The notes under the pieces: model-generated | Databases searched by the model: none | What the model saw: the letters and a program-made list of their open reading frames with translations, nothing else | Told to the model about the DNA's origin: nothing | DNA from: Haberlea rhodopensis | Lineage: Eukaryota; Streptophyta; Magnoliopsida; Lamiales; Gesneriaceae | Assembly: GCA_907163345.1 (NCBI GenBank) | Contig: CAJQUN010000021.1 | Coordinates: 1,612,001-1,676,000, forward strand | DNA length: 64,000 bases | Direction of reading: 5' to 3' | Made by a program: the position numbers and the translations under genes | Part shown: in pieces, positions 44,561-55,669 of the stretch | How the letters are laid out: every line of letters begins with the position of its first letter | Position numbering within the stretch: the first letter of the stretch is position 1

Positions 44561-45419
44561 TAGACGTCTGCCAACCTTGTTGTCCGAAGTCTACTGTTGT
44601 TTTCTTAGTTATGGCTACTGATTAATTGATTTCTGGGCATAGTGATCAACATAGAAGTTTTAGCCCTTTCTGTTAGCTTTCCACAGAATCATGAATCGCT
44701 CGTTTTCGAGTTCATATGATAGAGTTTTACTTGAAATATGACGCATATTCCTGCTCTAAGTCTGCTGATTTCGTCTATAAAATATGATACTTGCAGAAGC
44801 TTTTTGACCATCTTAACATCCGATTCAGCCTTCGACTTCTAAAGATGATTTATAGAACTTCGTCTTTTCTTTTCAACCCATACTGTATCATTCCGTTTTG
44901 ATAAGCGAGCTGAGAGTTATGGTAAAATTACCACAGCTGCTACAATCTCGCTGCTGCTATTTCAGGAGAGACACCAGCATACATTTGAAGACAAGTTTTC
45001 GTCACTTAAACCTTTGAATCTAGTATGCTGGTCTGCAATACAACTTGTAGTAAATTGAGTTGGCTGTCCAACCCCTTTGGAATCAGATCGTTACGATTTC
45101 CGAGCTATGATAAATGATCATCTTTGTCAATCGTGCTCGTGGTCCAACGAAGTTAAATTCTCAAAATAACTTTTTTTGCCATTCATAAAGCTGTAAAATG
45201 TCTTCTATGAACTGTACACTTGATGGAATATTTTAGCAAAACAATAACAATTTTTGTTAGCATCAAAATCAAGATTATTCGGGTATCCAAAACCCAACAC
45301 AATCACAAAATTGTATTGGTTGACGAAGAGAAAATATAGTTTGATGTGCCAAAAGTCCAGATTTCATTGAATACAAGCGGTAGATACAAACTCGAGTTTT
45401 TTTCCCCCCCAAATGCATC

Positions 45420-46240
45420 AATAAAGACGAAGGCTAACATGTGGACAGTGGTGTGAATCGACATTGGATTTAAAGAATGGGATTAAGCGCCTTTTTCAGA
45501 ATTGATTCTCCAATCAAAGGTGGAACATACCTCGTATGCCTGATTGGAATTTTAAGAAATTGAGGCTTCAGATAATGATATGCTTATATTAGAGTTTTTG
45601 AAGAAGAGATTACGGCGACGGTGTGGAGTTGTGAGAAATTATAAAGTCCAAGTCCTAATGGATATATTTTAACTTCATTAAATCTTTCTGGGAAACAGTG
45701 AACGATGATTTTGGTCGGTTTGTTAATGAATTTCATTGGTCGAGCAGAATTGTGAAAGGGGGAACTTCTTCTTTTGTAACTGATCCCAAACGGGAGAGCC
45801 CTCAGAAAATTGAAGACTTGAGGCATATATCTCTTATTGGGTTTGTGCATGAAGTATTGGCTGAAGTTTAACATCTCGGTTAAGCAAATTCTTGACAAAG
45901 TAATATCAGAGAATCAAACAACATTTGTGGGTGGTCGTTAGGAAATATTCTATGCTACCCTATGTGGTAGTGCCCATGGATACATCCAACCATTCATTGG
46001 GAATATTCTCAATGATGTTAAGTGAGAATAGTCATAATGAATGATTTGATGTATCCCATTGAGCACTACAACATGGGGTAGCATAGAATAAATCGGTCGT
46101 TAGATTTTGGATGGGATCCTAATTAAATGAAACTGTTGATGAGATTAAGAGAAGTGGAAGATCATGTCATATTTTTAAAGCCGATTTCGGAAAAGCTTAT
46201 GATTTTGTGGGCTGGAATTTTTTAGACTCGATGGTGAATA
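45420..46240 (+). pseudogene. L1 LINE, pre-RT and RT N-terminal fragment, interrupted by a MITE
   Basis: Plus-strand frames give FFEEEITATVWSCE, KSPSPNGY (normally KSPGPDGY), KSFWETVNDDF, VNEFHWSSRIVKGG, and SLIGFVHEVLAEV, then VISENQTTFVGGR. After the MITE (45942-46094) the frame resumes with FKADFGKAYDFVGWNFLDSM. These are the blocks of plant L1 reverse transcriptase before the catalytic FADD. Several stops. Confidence 0.8.
45942..46094. mobile_element. Mutator-type MITE in the LINE RT
   Basis: 153 bp with inverted repeats over about 45 bp (GAAATATTCTATGCTACC versus GATTTATTCTATGCTACC on the minus strand, continuing through GTAGTGC and GGATACATC). Perfect 9-bp TSD GGTCGTTAG at 45933-45941 and 46095-46103; a 9-bp TSD indicates the Mutator superfamily. 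No coding. Confidence 0.93.
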
Positions 46241-46368
46241 TAATATCCTAGCCTGACCTAACTCGCTTAGCTTATATGATCCATGAATATTAAAGAATGA
46301 ATATCGTGTTTTAAATAAAAAAAGGATTAAATAATTTAATTTGAACAATTTGTTCCTTTTTATAGAAT

Positions 46369-47840
46369 TAGGTAAGGAATTTCCTTGATAAATTTATTAT
46401 TGTATTTATTGACGATATCTTGATTTACTCTAAAACCAAGAAAGAGCATGCCACGTATTTGAGAATGGTGATATAAGTGCTGAAAGAGAAACAACTCTAT
46501 GTTAAATTTAAGAAATGCGAATTTTGGTTGGACCGAGTGGTGTTTCTGGGACATGTCATCTCAGGAGAAGGAATATCAGTAGATCCAAGCAAAGTTGAAT
46601 CAATTAATAATTGGTCCCAGCATACAAATGCTTTAAGTACGGAGTTTCCTCGGTCTAGCAGGATACTATCGTAGATTCGTGGAAGGACTTTCCAAGATAG
46701 CATTTCCTTTGACACAATTAACCAGAAAAGGGCTGGTATTTAAATGGACCGATGCTTGTGAACAATGAATTGAAGAAGCGGTTAATTTCAGCACATATTC
46801 TTTCAGTTCCATCAGGTACTGGAGGCTTTGTAGTTTACAACGATGCTTCAAAAAATGGATTGGGGTGTGTATTAATGCAAAACGGTAAAGTTATTACATA
46901 TGCTTCTAGGCAATTGAAGGAATATGAGAAGAACTATCCTACACATGATCTGGAACTTGTTGCAGTGGTATTTGCATTGAAAATATGGAGGCATTACCTG
47001 TATGGTGAATGATGTTAGATTTATACTGACCACAAGAGTCTGAAATACTTCTTCACCCAGAAAGAGCTGAACATGAGACAATGAAGATGATTAGAGTTGG
47101 TAAAAGATTATGATTGCACTAACAACTACCATCCTGGATAGGCTAATGTTGTAACTAATGCATTAAGTAGAAAGTCCACACAAAGTACAACAGATTTAGT
47201 TCAGAAATCAGAGCTGATGGATTTATAGAAAATGAATATAGAACTTGTAGAACATGGAGAAATAAAGGTAACACTTGCAGCATTGACACTTCAGCCTACT
47301 TTGATTAATAGAATTCAACAATGATAAGAAGTGGATGAACATCTTTCCAAAGTAAAGAAAGACAACACCCCAGTGACATCTTCTAATTTCACATTTAGTC
47401 AGAATGACGTTTTACAATTTAAAGGACGACTATGTGTGCCTAATGTGGAAATATTCGGGAAGATATTTTGGTAGAGGCTCATTCAACACCATATTCAGTA
47501 CATCCAGGAACAACAAAAATGTATAGAGATTTAAAGATGCATTATTGGTGGACGGGTATGAAAAAAGAAATTGCACAATATGTAGAACAATGCTTAACAT
47601 GTCAACAAGTAAAGGCAGAACATCGAAGACCATAGGAACCTTACCACCTTTACTCTTTCCAGAATGGAAATGGGAAAGAATTCGTATGGATTTTGTGATA
47701 GGTCTACCACAGACTGTTAAAGGTCATGATGCTATTTGGGTTGTTGTTGATAGATTAATCAAATATGCTCATTTCCTTCCGATTTGTTCTACATATTCCA
47801 TGGATCGATATGCACATATATATAGGAAATTACACATTAT
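46369..47840 (+). pseudogene. Truncated gypsy pol: RT, RNase H and integrase N-terminus
   Basis: Begins in RT at [16 protein letters not shown] and continues [19 protein letters not shown], RNase [20 protein letters not shown] and [20 protein letters not shown], then [18 protein letters not shown]. Integrase follows: WWTGMKKEIAQYVEQCLTCQ, WKWERIRMDFVIGLPQTVKG and VVVDRLIKYAHFLPI. It stops before the second catalytic Asp. No LTRs at either end, many stops: a truncated relic that sits after the LINE RT fragment. Confidence 0.88.
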
Positions 47841-48009
47841 TCTGTTTTTGGAAAGGTGCATACTGTATGGTGGAAGAACATTTTGTACCAACTTGACTAC
47901 TGTTGCTCCTTTTTAACATTTTGTATATGAAAATTTGTGGCTATTTTTACTTACTTTAGTTGGAAGAGAATAAGTAACTGGATTCAAAACCTTAGCCCAC
48001 ATTTTTTTC

Positions 48010-50380
48010 TTTCTTAACCAAAAAATTATTAAGATGAGCACTAGGGGTGCTCAAACCCGAGTAGATACAAAGTTACATTGTGGTTAAAAGTCCATAAAAA
48101 GATATAAATCTCAAGAATATAATATACATCCGTCTACATGCAAAGACAAACAGCCAGATCTCGAAACCAATCTATAGCCAAGAACAAGGCAGTGCCTCTA
48201 TTCTTAGGTGAAATCCAATGCCACGATCTAAACTTCACCAACTCAATTAGTGATTCTTTAGATATCTCCAAATCACAGAACACCTTTTTATTGCGTGTTT
48301 GTCAAATGCTCCATATCACGCATACCCAAACAGCCAGTCATTCCCCTTTTACCTTTGACTTATTCAAAATGCCCAAATGTTGCAACAGATTTATAACAGG
48401 GTCCTCATGAAGCACATAATGTAAGTTGAATCATTTGTAGCATTTTTTCCAACAAAACTGAGCAAATGGATAAGAGAAAAATATGTGGTTTGTGTCCTCC
48501 CCAGAAACACCACATATGGCACATATATTAGAATTCGGGTCCAAGATAATACCTCTTCTTAGCAGATTAATAGTTGGAATTCTGTTCTGGAGCACTTTCC
48601 GCACAAGCCCGAGACTTTCATTGGAATCAGCTTGTTCCAGATTGACTTTAACACTTTATCTTCACTATATTGCTCCACCTCGCCATTTGTTTTTGCTGCA
48701 TTATAGGTTGATTTTGTAGAGAACTCCATCTTTCTCGAATTCCAACTCCAATAGTCTTCAACTTCAGGGTTCCATGAGTACATGTCAAGAACATTAACAA
48801 GATTACATAATAACTTTTCTTCCCACACAAATAAGGATCTCCTCCACTCCCAATGCCACACCACCCAAGACCGCTCCAACCACTCACCCCTCTCTGAAAT
48901 TAGCAATCACCCTCCCTATCCAAATTATAAAGTCTATTAAAACTGTCGGACAAACATCCCTCCCCAGCCCAAATGTCGACCCATAGTCTACGTCATTCCC
49001 GTTTCCCACTTTCCTTACCAACCCATCCCAGAACCAGTTATTTTGTTCACTCAATATATTATGCTTTAGATATCACCAGCATGTTGACTCCTTACCATTC
49101 ATCTCTCTCCCACGCCCATTCTCACGCCAATCCCTAATTCCCACCCATACCGAGCTTTCAAAACTTTAACCATAGCCTATTTTTTTCATGAAGCAATCTC
49201 CAACCCCATTTACCTAGCAAAGTTAAATTTAAGAAATTAATATCTCTTACCACCAACCCCACTCCTCCCTGTAACTGCACACTTTGGACCATCTAACCCA
49301 AGCTAAAAGAAGGATTTGTAAAGTTTTGATATTCCGTTCATCACAACTTTTGGAACCCGATAAAAAGATAAGAAGTATGTCGGCAAGGATGCAAGTACCG
49401 AGTTAAGCAAGGTGATTCATACGCCAAAAGAAACTTGTTTATTACCCCCAACATCTCAATCTACGAGATATTGTTTCGATCAACGGTCCCCACATTGCCA
49501 ATCTTCTAGGGTTATCCTCAATAGGCAAATCCAAATATTTAAACGATAAATCCCCCCTCTTACAGTTCAAGAAATCGCACATCGCGTCTATTTGTGCATT
49601 GTCAACGTTAAGCCCAATCAAAGTACTTTTGTGGAAATTGGTCTTCAGGCCAGAAAATTAACTCGTAGATACATAAGATGCATTTTATAGCCCAAATGTT
49701 ATCCCACTCTGCTTTGCCCACAAATAAAGCATCATCTGCAATTATAGGAGAGGGACTGATATGTTTCCATTCCCAATCGACACACATTTGAACAAATTCA
49801 GATCACAAGTTTTACGCATCATAACACTTAGCCCTTCGACCACTAGTAAGAATAAAATGGTGATAGAGGATCACCCTGCCTCAATCCTCTTTGCATTTTA
49901 AACTCATCCGAGGGGCTACCATTAATCAGAATTGAAACATTCGCTGAAGAAAGGCATTCCATAATCCATCTTCTCCACTTATCACAAAAATTCATAGCTA
50001 CCGTGGCATACGCTTTTCGAAGTCTACTTTAAATATGATATCCTCCTTTTTATTTCTCTTCATGTCATCGACCATTTCATTATCAACGAGAATGTTGTCA
50101 AGAATTTGTCTTCCTCCAACAAACGATGACTGGTTATCGGATATAACCTTGTCCACCATTCTACTAAATTGTTTAGCTAGAATTTCAGCAACTATATTAA
50201 AAATGCATCCAATAAGAGAGATGGGTCGATAGTCATTGATACCTGAAGGGTTATCATTCTTTGGAATCAAAACTATGAAGGAAGAGTTTCATCCCCTTGT
50301 GAATCTAGAAAATTGATGGAAATCCTTCAATAATCTGAAAAAATCATCTTTAAATAATTCCCAGAATTTTCGTAAGAACC
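48010..50380 (-). pseudogene. L1 LINE ORF2 fragment: RT to zinc-finger-like C-terminus and 3' end
   Basis: Minus strand: FIVLIPKNDNPSGINDYRPI followed by SLIGCIFNIVAEILAKQFSR, NQSSFVGGRQILDNILV, FKVDFEK, then INGSPSDEFKMQRGLRQGDP. The RT catalytic region reads ADDALFVGKAEW. The clearest C-terminal frame (48559-48906) has the zf-RVT pattern (FSTKSTYNAA, WNKLIPMKVSGLCGK). The end near 48010-48060 carries GGTTTGAGCACCCCTAGTGC, typical of plant L1 3' UTRs. Stops and shifts throughout; the 5' part is missing, as is usual for LINEs. Confidence 0.85.
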
Positions 50381-50769
50381 GAAAGCTATACCCAAAATTA
50401 AATGATGGTCTCTTGATTTAATTTGAGGTTCAAGGTCTTTGCAAAACTATAAAAATGAGTAATCTATTGATCAGACATGGTAATTTATATTTGGTAATTT
50501 TAGAGATCTTCCACCCCTAAAATTAAGGGTAAGACATCAATAAATGAAGGGTAAGTAAAATTCATCTGCAACTATAATACATGAATATAGTATTATTTGT
50601 GGTATTAATTATGATATGGATGCTTGAATAAATGCGCTATCAGATATGTTATGCCATTACTTGAGAAATTTTTTCTCTAGGTGGACGCATTTTTCTGGTT
50701 AATGCCGTTTTGTCTAGCCTTCCGACCTAATACCTACCTTTTCAAATAACCGAAACGAGTGCATATTTA
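50381..50769 (+). other. Spacer between two L1 fragments
   Basis: AT-rich, nothing recognised beyond the edges of the neighbouring LINEs, which point away from each other. Confidence 0.4.
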
Positions 50770-51480
50770 TTTTATCTAGATTCAGAGAAACTTCTTGTGG
50801 GCAGGAGGGAGGAAGGGGGAAGATAGCTTGGGTACATTGGGACAAATTTGCAAACCAAGAGCGATGGATGATTAGGAGTGAAAGATGTTTGCTTGTTTAA
50901 TAAGGCTTTACTCGGAAAGTGGTGGTGGAGATTGTTAATTAAGTTAGGTCAGTTGTGGTTGAAAATTATTCGGTCGAAGTATGGAACTAGAGTGAAATTG
51001 TATAAAAGAGGGGTTTTTGGAGTTCTTAATTCCACTGAAAATATGTAAATTGTATAGAACCTTTTGCAAAAAAGGGTTCCCACTAAAGTGAAAATTCGTT
51101 GAAGAGGGGTCTTTGGAGTTCCTAATTCCCTCGACTGCGACTTGTGCCAAGAGGATAGATGATGTCAAGCATATCTTCATCAACTGTTCAATCAATTATA
51201 TGTGTGGTGAGATGTATTGTTTGGTTTGGTTTATCTTAGGTTTTTCATGGAGAGGCACACTATTTTTCTCTCATTTTATTGGCTTGAGGAATAAAATAGC
51301 TTCGAGGAAACTCTGGATAATGCTTTGACAATACACAGTATAGTCTATTTTGGAAACAAAGAAATTGTGTGATTTTTGAAGGACAGATGCAAGAAATTGA
51401 ACAAATAGTAAAAAATGCCAAAATAATTATGTGGACTTGGATCAAAGCACAACACCCTCAAACTTTTTTATTTTCAGTTA
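50770..51480 (+). pseudogene. 5'-truncated L1 LINE, C-terminal region
   Basis: Reads FLWAGGREEGGKIAWVHWDK, LFNKALLGKWWWRLL, and LWLKIIRSKYGT, the L1 block between RT and the C-terminal zinc finger. It continues to a CDLCQ-DDVKHIFINC zinc-finger pattern, and ends in the usual L1 tail NCVIFEGQMQEIEQIV, WTWIKAQ. Frames switch several times. Start lost by 5' truncation. Confidence 0.8.
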
Positions 51481-51599
51481 ATGAATGGCTTATGCCAAAT
51501 TTATTGTTTGGGGGCACTTTTTATTGACAAGATGGTTTTTTGTAATTTGTTGTGAGTATTCTATTATGTATGTTTCTTTAGAGTTTATTGTGATTAGGA

Positions 51600-51790
51600 A
51601 GTTTATTGTTGTTAGAGGTGTCAAAATTGGCAAGAGCCCGTCGGGTTGGCCAACTCGACCTGCCAAAGAGGGGAGTTGGTCAGGATTTTTTGAGTCTGCC
51701 TGAAATGGGCCTATACGGGCTAGTTCGTTTGGGCCATGAGTTAGGCAGGTTGGCCCGCGGGTTTTGGGAAGTGCTATGTGATGATTGTGA
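51600..51790 (+). repeat. hAT-like terminal fragment
   Basis: TAGAGGTGTCAAAATTGGCA followed by GCCCG/GGGTTGGCC words looks like one end of a hAT element (compare 26267 and the minus strand of 16843-16975). No matching other end or TSD found. The small frames across it are not genes. Confidence 0.4.
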
Positions 51791-51998
51791 GGAAGCCAAG
51801 GCTAAAAATTAAATTTCAGCTACCAAGTTTTATTTTTCATCTACCAAAGTATATGTAGCTTTTTGAGTTTATCTAGGAATCCGTTGTATGCTGATTTATC
51901 TATAATTAACTCTATCTTTATGTTTCATTTATGGGGAAAGTTCAGGCCGGTACCCTAAGGTAAAAGTTTGTTCATCCTAGTCTTGGTAAAAAACATGA

Positions 51999-53249
51999 TG
52001 TTGAGCCTTAAACGCATGGTTGTGTTTAATGCTTTAATTTAACTCGGATTATTTTTGAGTTTTGATGATCAACAAAACTTGTGTTTGTTATACTAATGTG
52101 TTTACTTAGTGTACATGTTTATTAGTTAAAAAGTGGATTGATTGAAGAAAATCAAGTGTGCAAAACCTGGGCTGGATCGCCCCAGGCGATGGTGATCATC
52201 GCCCCAGGCGATGGCAGCCAGGCGGGGCATCGCCACTCTCATCGACAGAGGTGACGCCGAGGCTCGCGCGCTGGGGGAGTTCACCCGAGGCGATGGCCTG
52301 ATCGCATGAGGCGATGCGTTGAACGCCTGAGGCGATGGAAGATTTTGAGTTGCTGAGGCTACGACATTGATTTGTGGGATGGATCGCCTGAGGCGATCCA
52401 TACATCGCCTGAGGCGATGCGTGCATTATGGTTACCGTTGGGGCGCGGCGATGGTGATCGCCCGAGGCGATGTCCGAGGCGATCGAGGAGTGATTTCAGC
52501 CTTATGTGTAGTAAGGGCTAGTAGGAGCCTTGGGGGCCTCATACACTATAAATATGGATGTTTTGGAGCATTTTCAAGACAAGAAACAAGCCTACAAACT
52601 TCAACAAAGCTTTGCTTATTCAAATTTCATATAGTATTGCAATCTCCATACATTTGTGTTGTATTGGAGTTTGTGATTCTTTCTTTTGTGAGAGTCATGG
52701 TTTCTTCGTGTTGTTACACCGTGAAGGTGTTGTTGATTTATTTGTAAGGTCCTCCAACACCGACGCAAGTTGGAAATTGTAAAGTCATCAACAAGTAAAG
52801 TTGGTGCATGTGTTGTGGTTATCCTTGGAGCCTTTAAGGCCAAGAAGACTCGTGAAGAGTGTGGGTAACTCGGGAAGAGTTTTGTGTGGCTATCCTTGGA
52901 GCCCTTAAGGCCAAGAAGACTCATGAAGAGCTTTTTGTACTCGGGAAGAGTGTGTTTTGGCTAACTTGGAGCCCTTAGGGCCAAGATCATTTTTGTTCTA
53001 GTGGAACCTCGGTTAAAGGTTTTCTAACCGGGAAGAGGAGACGTAGGCGATTCATCGCCGAACTTCTATAACAAATCTTTGTGTCATTTACCGCTTTATT
53101 TCATTACGCATTTATTTATTTCTTCATTTTATTTATTTATCGATTGACTTGAAGTCTTCCGCAGGGCAAACTCATTATTTTTGCAAATTCATTTTAAAAA
53201 GCTAAAGTAGCCAATGAACCTCATTCACCCCCCCTCTTCGGTTCCAACA
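51999..53249 (+). repeat. 5' LTR of the gag-only copia element
   Basis: Contains a cluster of palindromic CGCCTGAGGCGATG/GGCGATCG words (52170-52490) and three imperfect copies of a ~60-75-bp unit with CTTGGAGCC-TTAAGGCCAAG (52805-52990). The small frames 52126-52747 fall in these repeats. Confidence 0.9.
52805..52990 (+). repeat. Tandem repeats in the LTR
   Basis: About three units of GGCTATCCTTGGAGCCCTTA + GGCCAAGAAGACTCGTGAAG + CTCGGGAAGAG, repeated in the other LTR at 56500-56700. Confidence 0.8.
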
Positions 53250-53251
53250 AG

Positions 53252-53264
53252 TGGTATCAGAGCC
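53252..53264 (+). other. Primer-binding site of the gag-only copia element
   Basis: TGGTATCAGAGCC, initiator-Met tRNA type, two bases after the LTR. Confidence 0.92.
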
Positions 53265-53296
53265 ATTTGATTTTTGTTTTAAATCAAAATTTTTCT

Positions 53297-54707
53297 ATGG
53301 CTAATCTAGCAAATGAGTTTGCTCAACGTCAATTGACAAATCGCCCTCCGCTCTTCACGGGTGATAATTACGGTTATTGGAAAAATAGAATTTCTTTATA
53401 CATCCAATCCATGGATTATGACCTATGGAAAATCATTGTAAAATGTCCACACATTCCTTTAAAGGAAGTTGGGGGAATAAGTATTCCCAAAGAAATGGAC
53501 GATTTTACAAGAGCGGACATGATTTTAATATCTCAAAATGCTAAAGCTATTAATATTTTACATTGTGCTTTAGATATGAAGGAGTACAATCGGATCTTGA
53601 TGTGCTCAACCGCAAAGGAAATTTGGGACAAATTACAAATTTTTCATGAGGGCACCAATCAAGTGAAGGAGACAAAGATAGACCTATTGCAACTCAAGTA
53701 TGAGACATTTGAGATGGAGTCCGGAGAAGAGGTTGACTCGATGTTTAGAAGGCTCACCCAAATCATAAACGAGCTTGCCCAACTTGGAGAGAAGTACCCT
53801 CCAAAGCAAATATGGAGAAGAGCACTAAGAGCCTTGCCAAAGGAATGTGATGCTAAGAGGCGGCCATCATCGAATCCAACAAAGGAGAAAATGCATCTTA
53901 TGATCTTGATGAACTTCATGGTACATTGGTGACCCATGAACTTGAAGTGTCAACAAGGAAATGAATAAAGGAGGATGAGAGATCCATAATAAAGGGAATC
54001 GCCTTGGTCGGGATGAAAGATCAATCCGCTGATGAAGATGATGATGATGAAGAGATGATCTTGTTTACTAGAAAGTTCAAGAAATTCTTCAACAAACGCA
54101 ACAAGCCAAAGGCCTCCGGTGCTCCAAACATGATTCCAAACACGAGGTAACTTGTTATAATTGTCCAGATAAAGGTCATTACGCTAATAAATGTCATAGG
54201 AAGAAAAATGATGACAAAGGGAAGAAGAAGGCTCTTATAGCCACATGGAGTGATAGTGACTCCGATGAAGAAGAAGCAACAAATATTTGTCTAATGGCTC
54301 TTGGAGATGAAGATGAAGAGGATGACAATGAGGCAACATCTTACGATGAATTATTAGATGCTTATAATGAACTCATTGATTGTCTTGGAAGAACCAAGAA
54401 GAACAATAAATTGCTTAAGCTAGAGTTGGCTAAGAAGGAAGAAGCAAATACCACTTTGAAAAATCAAGTGCACGATTTAAAGACATCTTTTGCCAAGTTT
54501 AGTGATAGTAGTTTAAAGATGAATGAATTGCTTGGCTTGCAACGTTGTAGCTTCGATAAACCCGGTCTAGGCTTCTCAAGCAAAACCAAAACCTTTTCAA
54601 GCTTGTTGGCAAAAGCCAAGCATAATTCTCCTACTTGCAATTATTTTTATGAAAATGGTCATACTAAGAATAAATGTAGGTTTGCAAAAAATCCAATACC
54701 AACCTAA
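53297..54707 (+). pseudogene. Copia gag (UBN2-type) with frameshifts
   Basis: Capsid/nucleocapsid. Start MANLANEFAQ at 53297 fits copia gag better than the upstream Met at 53267. The capsid shows RPPLFTGDNYGYWKNRISLY, ALDMKEYNRILMCSTAKEIW, LQIFHEGTNQVKE and KYETFEMESGEEVDSMFRRL. A frameshift near 53855-53880 breaks it; the following frame gives ASYDLDELHGTLVTHELEVS and a stop near 53963, and a second shift near 54140 precedes the CCHC knuckle CYNCPDKGHYANKCH. The last open piece (54294-54707) is acidic, then coiled-coil like, ending with CNYFYENGHTKNKC, a second knuckle-like motif with Tyr for Cys. No protease follows. Confidence 0.88.
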
Positions 54708-55655
54708 CAAAAGGTGGAAATGGATTCCAAAGGCGCAAATGAAAGCTAACCCTCAAGGACCCAAAAATCAAATGGATACCAAAGATCCTCCAATTGTTAA
54801 TTTGTTTTGTAGAAACAACAAATGGATGGATGATGAAGGCACAAGCACCTCAAGGGAGGAAACAATCTCATGCACCTCAATAGAAAAAGCGCGAGGACCA
54901 ATGACAAGAACGTACTATTGCCATCAAAGGTAAATTTATTTTGTGCATTTAAATGAGCAAATCAAAATTTCATTGGCACAAATTAATTGTGACCAATAAA
55001 TAATGAAGCCCAATATTCATTGGTAGTAAAATGTATTATCCCTTAGCATATGCACATATAAATTGTTTTAATGCATGATGTATGCTTATCCTTTTATAGT
55101 AAGTATCTTGATATTCCTTGAATTCAAAATTTGAATATGCAATGTGGAAATGTGCAATTATGTGTTAATAATTGTATTAACTTATCAAATGATGCTTTGA
55201 GAATTTTAATGTTTATTGCGCATAAGTGCATGAACTTTTGGTAGAACATATGCACACTTTGCAATGTTTAGAATTCATTGTTGATTGCCTTAAACGCATG
55301 TTTGTTGTTCCTCTAAATGATTTAATCTTATGCTTGTTATGTCTATTACATGCTTGAGGAAGAACATGTGTAAATTGTTAAAATATGGCTATGTGTCAGC
55401 ATATACTTGTGATATGATTATTTATTGTGTACTTTTTGATTATCACAAAAAGGGGGAGAATTTTGTGATAAACTTGAAGTTTAATACATGCATAGTTTAA
55501 GGGGGAGAGCTTATGCATGGTTTGAGGGGGCGAGTTGTTTGTTTAATGCTTTACTTGGTAATCTTGTATGTGCTATGCAATTGTTCAGGGGGAGGCATGT
55601 TTACTCACATTTCATGCATATTACATATTCAAGTTTATCAAGTTTTGTGATCATC
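54708..55655 (+). other. Non-coding 3' part of the gag-only copia element
   Basis: A short remnant resembling the gag-pol linker (54708-54933), then AT-rich DNA. The word AAAAAGGGGGAGA occurs near 55447 and again at 55656; GGGGGAG recurs near 55500, 55526 and 55590, so the tract is multiplied. Confidence 0.65.
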
Positions 55656-55669
55656 AAAAAGGGGGAGAT

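Larger units (their letters stand above)
26841..45299 (-). repeat. Copia-type 5' LTR split by nested insertions
   Basis: On the minus strand it starts TGTTGGGTTTTGGATACCC (45299 side), a common copia LTR opening, and ends GATCTTAACA (26841) next to the PBS. Own sequence: 26841-27284, 29400-29872 and 44339-45299, about 1.9 kb. The rest is a solo LTR (27285-29394) and a gypsy element (29873-44333). The continuity of the pieces is inferred from the flanking TSDs and their shared orientation. No 3' partner LTR or pol is visible. Confidence 0.65.
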
